A stretch of DNA of 64,000 nucleotides from contig CAVSUJ010000001.1 of NCBI GenBank assembly GCA_963731205.1, positions 248,001 to 312,000 of the forward strand, given 5' to 3'. Below the pieces are notes generated by a model, which ran no database searches, had not been told where the DNA came from, and saw only the letters and a list, made by a program, of their open reading frames with translations. Shown in pieces: positions 23,719-32,106 of the stretch (its first letter is position 1; each line of letters begins with the position of its first letter). The stretch is from DATAZK01 sp963731205 (GTDB lineage Bacteria > Actinomycetota > Actinomycetes > Frankiales > Frankiaceae). Position numbers and translations under genes: made by a program.

Positions 23719-24341
23719 GAGCGGCCTCGGGCCCGGCCGGCGGAGGGGGTGGGCGTCGCGTAGAGCAGCGCATTGATCGCCGCGGCGGCCACTGCTGAAC
23801 CGCCCTTCTCGCTCACGTTGCTGACGGCCGGAAGGCCGGCGTCGCGAAGCGCCGACTTCGATTCCACGGCGCCGACGAAGCCGACCGGCAGGCCGATGAC
23901 GAGGGCGGGGTCGGCCTCGAGGGTCAGCAATTCCTCAAGTGCCGTAGGGGCATTTCCGATCACCCACACTGCGCCGGGACCGACTTCCGCATGGGCGCGC
24001 CGGATGCCGGCGGCGCTGCGGGTGAGCCCGTTGCTGCCCACGACGTCGCGCACCCGGCAGATCGCCCGCACGCTGGTGATGCCGGCCGCGACCATGCGGG
24101 CATCGGTGACGACGGGGCAGCCGGCAGCAAGCGCCTCGCGTGCCTTCTCCAGATCGGCCTCGGAGGAGATCTGGAGGTCGCCCAGATACTCGAGGTCAGC
24201 GCTCGCGTGGATCACCCGCTCCACCACGGCCCGGCTGAGCGGAGGCAGCTCCGACGTGTCGACCCGGGAACGCAGGATCTGATACGACCTCGCCTCGATC
24301 GGGTGCACGGCGCGGACGGGCTGGCTCGGCTGTGGGCTCAT
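23715..24341 (-). CDS. cobH: Precorrin-8X methylmutase
   Basis: CobH/CbiC moves the methyl group from C-11 to C-12 to form (hydrogeno)cobyrinate. The product is 208 residues. The family core HPIEARSYQILRSRVDTSEL leads to the catalytic His in VVERVIHASADLEYLGDL, and GLPVGFVGAVESKSAL is a further conserved block. Starts are available at 24404, 24347 and 24341. The last gives an ATGA overlap with the upstream ferredoxin stop and a GAGGG eight bases before it, so I use it. Its stop overlaps the cbiX start. Confidence 0.95.
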   Translation of the reverse strand: MSPQPSQPVRAVHPIEARSYQILRSRVDTSELPPLSRAVVERVIHASADLEYLGDLQISSEADLEKAREALAAGCPVVTDARMVAAGITSVRAICRVRDVVGSNGLTRSAAGIRRAHAEVGPGAVWVIGNAPTALEELLTLEADPALVIGLPVGFVGAVESKSALRDAGLPAVSNVSEKGGSAVAAAAINALLYATPTPSAGRARGRS

Positions 24342-24613
24342 CGCCATATCCCTCTGATCTCGGTGATCGCGTCGACAGGGCAGATCTCGATGCATTCGCT
24401 GCAACCATCGCAGCGCTCGGCCAGCACATACAGGGGTGCCTGGTTGCGGGCCCGGCCCGGCCTGATCGCGTGTTGCGGGCAGGTGAGCAGGCAGGCGCCG
24501 CAGCCGGTGCAGGCGGTGCTGAACCGGTATCCCGCCATGGTGGACGCGGTGGCGGGTTCGAAGGCGGGTGCTGTCACAGGAGCGGTCATGGGAGCTGTCA
24601 TAGGAGCGGTCAT
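24338..24613 (-). CDS. Small two-cluster 4Fe-4S ferredoxin within the cobalamin operon
   Basis: This 91-residue ferredoxin has two complete CxxCxxCxxxCP motifs, CTGCGACLLTCP and CDGCSECIEICP, able to hold two 4Fe-4S clusters. The N-terminus is unusual: four tandem copies of a 12-base unit (24613-24566) encode MTAP-MTAP-MTAP-VTAP, so there are four in-frame possible starts. No Shine-Dalgarno is evident, so translation may depend on coupling to the upstream cobJ stop seven bases away. The stop overlaps cobH (ATGA). Its place among corrin-ring genes suggests it donates electrons to a reductive step, such as ring contraction, Co2+ to Co+ reduction or the CbiX/CbiG chemistry. Which one is unknown. 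Confidence 0.85.
   Translation of the reverse strand: MTAPMTAPMTAPVTAPAFEPATASTMAGYRFSTACTGCGACLLTCPQHAIRPGRARNQAPLYVLAERCDGCSECIEICPVDAITEIRGIWR
24566..24613 (-). repeat. Four tandem 12-base repeats with repeated start codons
   Basis: ATGACCGCTCCT, ATGACAGCTCCC, ATGACCGCTCCT and GTGACAGCACCC lie head to tail at the 5' end of the ferredoxin gene. Units 1 and 3 are identical. Each unit begins with a usable start codon in the same frame, so the mature protein could have zero to three extra MTAP units. This looks like slipped-strand expansion. Confidence 0.85.
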
Positions 24614-24620
24614 GGAGTAG

Positions 24621-26297
24621 TCACTGTCGCCATGTATAGCCCCGCGGTGTGACAAAGCGCCCGGCCACCACCCGGCTCGACGCCGCACCCACGATCACCA
24701 GGCTGGTCATCCCGACGGAGTCGGGGTCCACGTCGGCCATCGTGGTGAGCAGCACCTGCTGGCCCGGCCGGGTGGCATCGCTGACGATGCCCACCGGGGT
24801 GCTCGCCGGCCGGTGCGCGGCGAGGATCGCCAGGGATTTGCCGAGTTGCCACTCGCGGCCGCGGCTGCGCGGGTTGTAGAACGCGACGACGAAGTCGCCC
24901 TCCGCAGCGGCCGTGACCCGGCGCTCGATGATCTCCCACGGCGTGTGCAGATCCGACAGGCTGATCGCGGCGTGGTCGTGCCCGAGCGGGGCGCCGAGCA
25001 GTGCGGCTGCCGCGAGCATGGCCGTCACCCCCGGTGCGGCGATGACGTCGAATGTGTCGTCGGCCGCCTCGAGTGCGGGGCTGGCCATCGCGTAGATGCC
25101 GGCGTCGCCGCTGCCGATGAGCGCGACCGCGTGGCCCTTGCGGGCGAGGTCGACAGCGGACTCGGCGCGCTCCTGCTCGGAGCCGAGGCCGGTGGCCAGG
25201 ATGCGCGTGGCCGGGCGGAGCAGATCGGCGACCTGGCTGACGTACTGGTCGAGGCCGACGACGACGGAGGCGCGGCGTAGTTCACTGCGCGCCTGCGGGG
25301 TGAGCAGGCGGCGGTCGCCGGGGCCGATGCCGACGATGGCGAGCCGTCCGCGCGGCCGCCGCCGCGAGACGGCGACCGTGGCCATGGCGCTCTTGCGCTT
25401 GGCCACCAGCAGTTCGTTGCCGCCGATGAGCGCAGCGGCCTCGGCGACGCTCGGAGTGTCGACGGCGGCGCGGACGACCTCGCTGGGGTTGGGCACGGCG
25501 ACGGCCGCAAGCGCTACGGCCGGGTGCAGCGTCAGCGGAACGCCGAGCGTCTCGGCGGCTTGGAGCAGTCCCGCTTCGTCCGACTTGGCGTCGACGGTGG
25601 CCAGCTCGTAGAGGGAGTCGCCGGCGAGGCCGGCCTCGAGCAGGGCGGTCTGGATGAGTTCGAGAACCTCCTGCGCGCTGACCCCGCGGCTCGCGCCGAC
25701 GCCGACGGTGAGGCTGGGCGGCCGGAGGACCACCGACGGGGCCGGTCGGGACACCTCGGCGCGGTCGGTGACGAGGATGGCGGGACCGGCCGCCGGCGGG
25801 CTGTCGACGAGTTCGGCGGGGATCGCCGGCAGCGGCCAGGTCTGGCCCCCCGACCAGAGCGTGACGCGTTCGCCGTCCAGCAGCGCCCGCGAAACCGCGG
25901 CGACGTCGCCCTCGTACGGCCAGCCGAGCGTGTCGAGACCGGGCAGGCCCGTGCTGTCGGTTGCCGTCGTGATGATGGCGGCGGCGCCGATCGCGTCGGC
26001 GACGCGTTCGGCGAGCGCGTTCGCGCCCTGCGCAGCCCGGTGGCCACCGACGACCGGCACCGCGAACCGGCCTGCCTCGTCGACGCAGACGACCGCCGGG
26101 TCGGTGCGCTTGTCGGCGAGCAGAGGAGCGATGAGCCGTACCGTCGCGCCGACCGCGAGGAAGCACACGAGGGCGTCGCACTCGACCCAGGCGGTGGCCA
26201 GGTCACGGACGGGGTAGCTGCGCGCGTCGCCCCAGCGCCCTTCGAGATTTGCGGCGGCGACGCGGCCGGCGGCCGTCGCCGACACGAAGCCGATCAC
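24621..26297 (-). CDS. cobJ: CbiG-CobJ (CbiG-CbiH) fusion: cobalt-precorrin-5A hydrolase and precorrin-3B C17-methyltransferase
   Basis: This bifunctional corrin enzyme is 558 residues from the GTG at 26297. The N-terminal part (about 1-300) is CbiG-like (IGFVSATAAGRVAAANLEGR, VVGGHRAAQGANALAERVAD, LTVGVGASRGVSAQEVLELI). The C-terminal part (about 315-558) is the CobJ/CbiH SAM methyltransferase (LAIVGIGPGDRRLLTPQA, GHAVALIGSGDAGIYAMA, NPRSRGREWQL). The fusion of CbiG and CobJ is known in actinobacteria. As the bases stand, the frame is continuous with upstream cobL (one 961-residue reading), but the GTG overlaps a hidden cobL stop (GTGA at 26297-26294), which marks the original start. Together the two activities perform C-17 methylation, ring contraction and opening of the delta-lactone. 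Confidence 0.88.
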   Translation of the reverse strand: MIGFVSATAAGRVAAANLEGRWGDARSYPVRDLATAWVECDALVCFLAVGATVRLIAPLLADKRTDPAVVCVDEAGRFAVPVVGGHRAAQGANALAERVADAIGAAAIITTATDSTGLPGLDTLGWPYEGDVAAVSRALLDGERVTLWSGGQTWPLPAIPAELVDSPPAAGPAILVTDRAEVSRPAPSVVLRPPSLTVGVGASRGVSAQEVLELIQTALLEAGLAGDSLYELATVDAKSDEAGLLQAAETLGVPLTLHPAVALAAVAVPNPSEVVRAAVDTPSVAEAAALIGGNELLVAKRKSAMATVAVSRRRPRGRLAIVGIGPGDRRLLTPQARSELRRASVVVGLDQYVSQVADLLRPATRILATGLGSEQERAESAVDLARKGHAVALIGSGDAGIYAMASPALEAADDTFDVIAAPGVTAMLAAAALLGAPLGHDHAAISLSDLHTPWEIIERRVTAAAEGDFVVAFYNPRSRGREWQLGKSLAILAAHRPASTPVGIVSDATRPGQQVLLTTMADVDPDSVGMTSLVIVGAASSRVVAGRFVTPRGYTWRQ

Positions 26298-27506
26298 CGC
26301 TCGCCCCACAGCACGAAGACGGGATTCTGGGCGGCCAGCCGGGTCGCGTCGCCGGGCAGCGGCGTCGAGGCGCGCCGCCGACAGCTGAACGCCATCAGCC
26401 CGGAAACCGTTGCTGCGCAAGGCATTCGTGACGGAGGTGACCCGCTCGATGGCCGCGAGCGCGGTCACGATGACCCGGGGCTTGCGGGAGGCGGCAGCCG
26501 CGGTGATCGCGGTGAGGTCGGAGCCGCCGCCGCCGATGAAGACCGCATCGGGATCGGCCAGCTCGCCCAGGACGCCAGGGGCCCGGCCCGTCACGAGATG
26601 AACCGGCACCTGATGAGCCGCCGCATTGCGCCCGGCCCGTTCGGTCTGGGCAGGATCGGCGTCGACGGCGCTCACCGCTGCACCGAAGCGGGCGCACTCG
26701 ATGGCGACCGAGCCGCTGCCGCAGCCGATGTCCCAGACCAGGTCGCCGAGCCCGGGCGCGAGCCGCGCGAGCACGAGCGCGCGCACCTCCGCTTTGGTGA
26801 CCATCGAATCGCGATGCTCGAAGGCGTCCTCGGTGAGGGCCCAGCCCAGCGGGCTCTGCCTCCCTGGATGCGCCCAGCTGCGCCCGGCCACGACGCCATC
26901 GTGTACCAGCACCACGTTGGGATCCGCCCACTCGCGGGCGGCCGCCGCGGCGGGAGTGCACGACGTCAGGGACTCGCCTTCGGTGCCGAGCCGCTCGCCG
27001 ACCAGCATGGCGCTGCGATGACCGATGAGCGCGCTGCCGAGCTCCGCCGGACCGCTACCCGGCGCGGTGAGCACGGCGACCTTGGGATGAGCCCGGCAGG
27101 CATTGGCGGCCCGTCGTAGCCCGTCGTCACCCCGCCCGTGGGCGCTGAGCACCAGGGCGTCGTCCCAGGCGACACCCGCGCGGGCGCAGAGCGTCGAGAT
27201 CGAACTTGCCGCGGGGAAGACGTCACACGCCAGGCCGCGTGTCTGTAAAAGTCTGAGAATGCCGAAGAATCCGGGGTCGCCGGACGCCAGGACGACGGCG
27301 GGTCCCGGGTGCGTCGCCAGCGCGTCGAGTGCGTCGCCGACGTCACCGAGCACGACCCGCTTCGCGCGCGAAGGAACGTCGCAGCTCTGGAGATGACGGG
27401 CGGCGCCGAGCACGAGCGTCGCTTCCTGCAGACGGTTCTTCGCCGGCACGGCGAGCGGCCGGTCGTCGATGCCGATGACACTGACGGCGGTGCTGGCCGC
27501 GCTCAT
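26294..27506 (-). CDS. cobL: Precorrin-6Y C5,15-methyltransferase (decarboxylating) CobL, with an internal frameshift
   Basis: CobL methylates C-5 and C-15 and decarboxylates the acetate side chain at C-12. The N-terminal CbiE-like domain (about 1-200; VSVIGIDDRPLAVPAK, VVLASGDPGFFGILRLL) is followed by a CbiT-like domain (about 210-380; ALTEDAFEHRDSMVTKAEVR, LVWDIGCGSGSVAIECARF, DAVFIGGGGSDLT). The family reading ends at VQLSAAR near 26375. The next bases, read one frame over, give TPLPGDATRLAAQNPVFVLW then GER and a TGA at 26296-26294, exactly the normal CobL C-terminus. One extra base or two missing bases within about 26365-26377, a GC-repeat, explains this; otherwise the gene reads through into cbiG. 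The start overlaps the cbiD stop (ATGA). Confidence 0.88.
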
Positions 27507-28636
27507 GAGCTCTCGCTCGCTGCGACGGCGCCGTGCCCCTGCGGATCGACCATGACCACCGAGGCCGAGACCGTGCCCTCGGTGAAACGTTCGAGCACCT
27601 CGCGTACCCGGCGGCAGAGCACGTCGCCGGCGGGCTTCAGCAGCTCCGCGGACTCCCAGAGTTCGTAGGCGTGGCGGGCGGTGTTGGCTTCGGTGACCGC
27701 GGCGACGAGGGCCTCGTCCCCACCCGCTTCGCGGGTGATGTCGGCGAGCAGTTCACGGTCGACGGCCGAGCGCGTGTAGTGGGTCATGAGGATGCCGGCG
27801 GCGAGCTTGGTGAGCTTGCCGACCATGCCGACGAAGACGACCCGCGACAGCCCGCCTTCGCGGGCCCGGCGCAGCGCGGCGCCGGTGAAATCGCCGACCT
27901 CGACGAAGCAGCTCTCGGCGAGGTCGGGATACAGCACCATCGCCGCCTTCTCGGTGCGGCCACCGGTGGCGAGCACGACGGTCGTTTCCCCTTGCGCTGC
28001 AAGCACATCGACGGCCTGCATGACCGACGCCCGCCAGGAAGCGGTCGAGAACGGCCGCACGATGCCGGTGGTGCCGAGGATCGAGATGCCGCCGAGGATC
28101 CCGAGCCGGCCGTTGGTCGTCTTGCGAGCCATGCGCTCGCCGTCCGGCACGCTGATGACGACCCGAACCCCTTGCCGGGCAAGGTCGATCGCCTCGCTGA
28201 CGGCTTCGGTGATCTGGGCGCGCGGCACCGGATTGATGGCCGGACCGCCGACCTCGAGCCCCAGGCCGGGCTTGGTCACCACGCCCACGCCGACCCCGCC
28301 GTCGAGTTCGATCCCCGGCGTCGACCGCCAGGCGACGGTAGCCGTGAGATGGGCGCCATGGGTGACGTCGGGATCGTCACCGGCATCCTTGACGACGACG
28401 GCCGTGGCCCGTCCTGTCGCGATCTCACACGCCTGCACCGCCAGCGTGACCCGGCCGCCGCCAGGAAGCGGCGTGTCGACGTCAGCCGGCCTGGTCCCAC
28501 TGGAAAGTGCAATGCTCGCCGCCTTTGCGGCGGCCGCGCTGCACGTGCCGGTCGTCCAGCCGGTACGCAGCGCCCGGCCCTTGACCTTCATCGTGCGCGG
28601 CAGCTCAGGCTCGCGTAGCTCCGGGGGCTCGCTCAT
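27503..28636 (-). CDS. cbiD: Cobalt-precorrin-5B C1-methyltransferase
   Basis: CbiD methylates C-1 of the corrin ring in the anaerobic-type pathway. The 377-residue product has the diagnostic opening RTGWTTGTCSAAAAKAASIA, the VVVKDAGDDPDVTHGAHL segment, INPVPRAQITEAVSEA, and the ATGGRTEKAAMVLYP and FVGMVGKLTKLAAGILMTHY motifs. Presence of cbiD together with cbiG and cbiX marks a pathway that handles cobalt-containing intermediates. It overlaps cobM upstream and cobL downstream by four bases each. Confidence 0.97.
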   Translation of the reverse strand: MSEPPELREPELPRTMKVKGRALRTGWTTGTCSAAAAKAASIALSSGTRPADVDTPLPGGGRVTLAVQACEIATGRATAVVVKDAGDDPDVTHGAHLTATVAWRSTPGIELDGGVGVGVVTKPGLGLEVGGPAINPVPRAQITEAVSEAIDLARQGVRVVISVPDGERMARKTTNGRLGILGGISILGTTGIVRPFSTASWRASVMQAVDVLAAQGETTVVLATGGRTEKAAMVLYPDLAESCFVEVGDFTGAALRRAREGGLSRVVFVGMVGKLTKLAAGILMTHYTRSAVDRELLADITREAGGDEALVAAVTEANTARHAYELWESAELLKPAGDVLCRRVREVLERFTEGTVSASVVMVDPQGHGAVAASESS

Positions 28637-29451
28637 CCGGCGCCCTCGGCCCGCAGCCTGCGGCGTGCCTCGGGGGAGGCCCGGCGAAACCCGTGGAAGT
28701 GGCCGGGGTGATAGAGGTGCGAGCGCGTCCCACCGGCTTCCAGAGCCGGCCCGACGAGCACGAGCGTGTGCTTCCAGAGCTTGTGTTCACGGACGGTGTC
28801 GGTGAGCTCGGCGAGGCGACACCGCACGATCAGCTCGTCGTCCCAGGTGACCCGATACGCGATGACGCAAGGGGTTTCGGGCGCGTAGCCGCCGGCGAGC
28901 AGCTCCTCCTGCAACTGCCCCGAGCGGGCCGCTGACAGGAAGAGCGCCATCGTCGTGCCGTGGCGGGCGAACTCGCGGACGCTCTCGCGCGGTGGCATCG
29001 GCGTCTTGCCGCCTTCGAGACGGGTCAGGATCACCGACTGCGCGACCTCGGGGATCGTGAGTTCACGACCGATCGCCGCCGCGGCAGCGCTGAAGCTGGA
29101 GACGCCGGGGATCACCTCGACCTCGAGCCCGAGCGCGACGGCGCGGTCGAGCTGCTCCTGCATCGCGCCCCAGAGGGACGGGTCCCCCGAGTGGATGCGC
29201 ACGATCGTGGTGCCGTTGGCCGCCGCTTCCTCATAGAGGGCGATGACATCTTCGAGCGGAACCGCGGCCGAATCGACGATCCGGGCATCCGGACGGGCGT
29301 GGCCGAGCACCGCTTCCTGCACCAGACTGGACGCCCAGATCACCACGTCGGCAGCGCCGATTACGGCGGCCGCGCGCAGCGTGAGCAGATCGGCCGCGCC
29401 TGGTCCGGCGCCGACGAACACCACCTTGCCGATGCTCTTCCCGGTGCTCAC
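28633..29451 (-). CDS. cobM: Precorrin-4 C11-methyltransferase
   Basis: CobM/CbiF transfers a methyl group from SAM to C-11 of (cobalt-)precorrin-4. The 272-residue tetrapyrrole methylase has the N-terminal VFVGAGPGAADLLTLRAA loop, the second glycine-rich block VRIHSGDPSLWGAMQEQLDR and the PGVSSFSAAAAAIGRELTIP segment that defines this subfamily. The start at 29451 overlaps the cobI stop (ATGA), and its stop overlaps cbiD. Confidence 0.97.
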   Translation of the reverse strand: MSTGKSIGKVVFVGAGPGAADLLTLRAAAVIGAADVVIWASSLVQEAVLGHARPDARIVDSAAVPLEDVIALYEEAAANGTTIVRIHSGDPSLWGAMQEQLDRAVALGLEVEVIPGVSSFSAAAAAIGRELTIPEVAQSVILTRLEGGKTPMPPRESVREFARHGTTMALFLSAARSGQLQEELLAGGYAPETPCVIAYRVTWDDELIVRCRLAELTDTVREHKLWKHTLVLVGPALEAGGTRSHLYHPGHFHGFRRASPEARRRLRAEGAG

Positions 29452-30173
29452 AGCGCACCTCCGCGCGTGGTGCGCTCGGGGACGACGAGCAGGGTCGACA
29501 GGTACGGCGCACGATGCTGCGGATCGACGTCAGCGGCCGGACGGATGTCCTCTTCCGGCAGTCCCAGGGCGCTGCCCACAACCGCTCCGGCGAGCCGGCC
29601 CGCCGACCGGACGGCATCGAGCACCTCGGGGAGCACCCGGCCGCCCTTGTACGCGACGACGGCGTCATGCGTCTCGAGTGCCGCCCGCAGCTTCTCGACG
29701 CCGGCCGTCAGCGGCATCAGGGCGAGCGACTCGCGCCCCTCCACGAGCACGGTGCCGCTGGTCGCCGCGAGGCTCTGCATCGCCGTGATGCCGGGCACCG
29801 TCGCGACTCGTAGGCCAGGCACCATTGCCCGCACCGTGGCGGCGAGGTAGGTGAAAGTGCTGTAGATGTTGGGATCGCCGATCGTCGCGAAGGCCACCGA
29901 GTGGGCTCCGGCGGCGAACGCGTCGGCCACCTCGCGCCCCGCCGCGTCCCAGGCGCCGTCGCGGGCGCTCTCGTCGGTCAGGGCGAAGACCAGCCGTCGG
30001 GGCGGCCCGGTCACGTGAGCGACCACGATCCGTTCGGCCCGGCCTTGCTCGCCGGTGTCGGCCACCGGGACGAACACGACCTCGGCCTCGCGGAGCACCC
30101 GAACCCCTTGCAGCGTCACGAGTTCCGGGTCACCGGGACCGACGCCGACGCCATACAGCACGGGGCCCGTCAT
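29448..30173 (-). CDS. cobI: Precorrin-2 C20-methyltransferase
   Basis: CobI/CbiL makes precorrin-3A (or the cobalt form) by SAM-dependent methylation at C-20. The 241-residue product has LYGVGVGPGDPELVTLQGVR, ATIGDPNIYSTFTYLAATVR and PGITAMQSLAATSG, all typical of the subfamily. It is slightly shorter than some homologues but complete. It overlaps cobB and cobM by four bases each (ATGA). Confidence 0.96.
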   Translation of the reverse strand: MTGPVLYGVGVGPGDPELVTLQGVRVLREAEVVFVPVADTGEQGRAERIVVAHVTGPPRRLVFALTDESARDGAWDAAGREVADAFAAGAHSVAFATIGDPNIYSTFTYLAATVRAMVPGLRVATVPGITAMQSLAATSGTVLVEGRESLALMPLTAGVEKLRAALETHDAVVAYKGGRVLPEVLDAVRSAGRLAGAVVGSALGLPEEDIRPAADVDPQHRAPYLSTLLVVPERTTRGGAL

Positions 30174-31498
30174 GCTGCTGCCACCAGCTCGCGCGCCACG
30201 TGCGGGCTGCCGGCCCAGTGCAGGTGCAGGTACGACGCGTGGACGCGACCCGGCGCGAAACCCTCCGGGGTCCCATCGGCAAGCGTGTAGGCAGGCGGTG
30301 CGCCCACGGCCGGCGCGCAGCGGGTGCGGTGGAATTCATGCGCCCTGACGCGGGTGCCGTCAGCCCGCGTCGCTTCGCGGTAGCCGAGCGTGAGCCGGCC
30401 GGTCATCTCCGCCCGCACGGGCAGTACTCCGCACATCGGCGCCGCATCGAGACTTTGCGCGAGATAGAGCAAACCTGCGCACTCCGCCGCGATCGGTGCG
30501 CCGGATGCGGCCAGTCGCGCCACCTCGGTGCGCAGCGGTTGATTGGCCGACAACTGCTCGGCGTGCACCTCCGGGAAGCCGCCCCCGATGACGAGGGCAC
30601 GCGTGCCGCTGGGCAGATGCTCGTCGCGCAGCGGATCGACGACGGTCACCTGCGCGCCGCACGCCGCGAGCAGTTCGGACGTCTCGGGATAGCCGAAGGT
30701 GAAGGCGTCGCCCCCGGCGACCGCAACGACCGGCGAACCGGCGACGGGCTCTCCGATGACGTCGCGCGCCGACCAGGGCTGCTCATGGCGGATGCCGGCG
30801 CCGGCGGCCAGCGCGAGGATCGCCGGCAGGTCGAGGTGCTGCTCGATCAACGCACCCAGCGCGGCGACGGCATCGGTGCCCAGACGCCCGCGCTCCTGGG
30901 CAGGAATCAGCCCGAGATGACGGCTCGGTACGGCGACCTCTGCGGCGCGGGGGAGCGCGCCCACGACCGGGATCCCGGTGGTCAGCCCGGAGCCGAGCGA
31001 CTCGCGTAACAACTGCTCGTGGCGGGGCGAGGCGACCCGGTTCAGCACGATGCCGGCGATGCGCACGCGTGGGTCGTAGCTCGCGAAACCGTGGACCAGC
31101 GCGGCGACCGACGTCGATTGAGCCGATGCGTCGACCACGAGCAGCACCGGCGCATCGAGCAGTCGGGCGACGTGGGCGGTCGAGCCCTCACCGGTCGCGG
31201 CGCGCCCGTCGAAAAGCCCCATCACCCCTTCGACGATCGCGATATCGGCGTCCGCGGCGCCGTGCGCGAACAGCGGCCCGATCAGGTCTTCGCCGACGAG
31301 CACCGGGTCCAGGTTGCGGCCGGGACGTCCGGTCGCCAGGCAGTGGTAGGTCGGGTCGATGTAATCGGGGCCGACCTTGTGCGGCGACACGGCATGTCCC
31401 CGCTGCCGCAGCGCAGCCATGAGTCCCGTGGCCACGGTGGTTTTGCCGCATCCCGAGGCGGGGGCGGCGATGACGAGGCGCGGCGGCAGGGCTACCAC
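30170..31498 (-). CDS. cobB: Cobyrinic acid a,c-diamide synthase
   Basis: CobB/CbiA amidates the a and c side chains of (hydrogeno)cobyrinic acid with glutamine and ATP. The 442-residue product has an N-terminal P-loop-type synthase domain (VIAAPASGCGKTTVATGLMA, HKVGPDYIDPTYH) and a C-terminal class I glutamine amidotransferase domain (about 240-440) with the nucleophilic Cys in PIAAECAGLLYLAQ and the later RAHEFHRT block. The frame is open to 31681, but residues before the GTG at 31498 (VVALPPRLVIAAPASG) are Arg-rich and unrelated. This start overlaps the cobO stop by seven bases. Confidence 0.95.
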   Translation of the reverse strand: MVALPPRLVIAAPASGCGKTTVATGLMAALRQRGHAVSPHKVGPDYIDPTYHCLATGRPGRNLDPVLVGEDLIGPLFAHGAADADIAIVEGVMGLFDGRAATGEGSTAHVARLLDAPVLLVVDASAQSTSVAALVHGFASYDPRVRIAGIVLNRVASPRHEQLLRESLGSGLTTGIPVVGALPRAAEVAVPSRHLGLIPAQERGRLGTDAVAALGALIEQHLDLPAILALAAGAGIRHEQPWSARDVIGEPVAGSPVVAVAGGDAFTFGYPETSELLAACGAQVTVVDPLRDEHLPSGTRALVIGGGFPEVHAEQLSANQPLRTEVARLAASGAPIAAECAGLLYLAQSLDAAPMCGVLPVRAEMTGRLTLGYREATRADGTRVRAHEFHRTRCAPAVGAPPAYTLADGTPEGFAPGRVHASYLHLHWAGSPHVARELVAAA

Positions 31499-32106
31499 TC
31501 GATTCCCCGCTGCCCCTTCTGGCCCGCGTCCATCGGGTGCTTGATCTTCGTCATCTGCGTGACCAGATCGGCGGCTTCGATCAGCCGCGGATCGGCGTCG
31601 CGCCCGGTGATGACGACGTGCTGGTAGCCCGGCCGGTCGCGCAGCGTGGCCACGACGTCGTCGACATCGACCCAGCCCCACTTCATCGGATACGTGAACT
31701 CGTCCAGCACCAGCATGGTGTACGTCTCGGCGGCGAGGTCGCGCTTGATCTGCTCCCAGCCCTCTCGCGCATCAGCGGCATGGTCGGCCTCGGTTCCGGG
31801 GCGCTGGATCCACGACCACCCCTCACCCATCTTGTGCCAGCTGACGGGACCACCCTGCCCGGTTGCTGCATGCACCTCGCCGAGCGCCCGCAGCGCGGTC
31901 TCCTCGCCGACCTTCCACTTCGCGCTCTTCACGAACTGGAAGACGCCGATCGGCCAGCCCTGCGTCCAGCCCCGTAGCGCCAGCCCGAAGGCCGCCGTCG
32001 ACTTGCCCTTCATCTCACCGGTGTGGACGACGATCAGCGGCCGCTGGCGGCGCGCGCGGGTGGTGAGGCCGTCGTCGGGGACCACTGCCGGCTTGCCCTG
32101 GGGCAT
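31492..32106 (-). CDS. cobO: Cob(I)yrinic acid a,c-diamide adenosyltransferase
   Basis: CobO/BtuR attaches the 5'-deoxyadenosyl group to Co(I) corrinoids. The 204-residue product has the P-loop VHTGEMKGKSTAAFGLALR, the FVKSAKWKVGEE block, the Walker-B-like MLVLDEFTYPMKWGW and the VVITGRDADPRLIEAADLV tail of the family. The start at 32106 shares one base with the chelatase stop (TGATG), so translation is coupled. Downstream it overlaps cobB. Confidence 0.96.
   Translation of the reverse strand: MPQGKPAVVPDDGLTTRARRQRPLIVVHTGEMKGKSTAAFGLALRGWTQGWPIGVFQFVKSAKWKVGEETALRALGEVHAATGQGGPVSWHKMGEGWSWIQRPGTEADHAADAREGWEQIKRDLAAETYTMLVLDEFTYPMKWGWVDVDDVVATLRDRPGYQHVVITGRDADPRLIEAADLVTQMTKIKHPMDAGQKGQRGIEW

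Noticed and set aside
24621..27506. Genuine CobL-CbiG-CobJ triple fusion
   Set aside because: A hidden frame encodes the normal CobL tail and stop exactly at the GTG that begins CbiG, so a frameshift is the better explanation. Kept as a finding, because it cannot be excluded.
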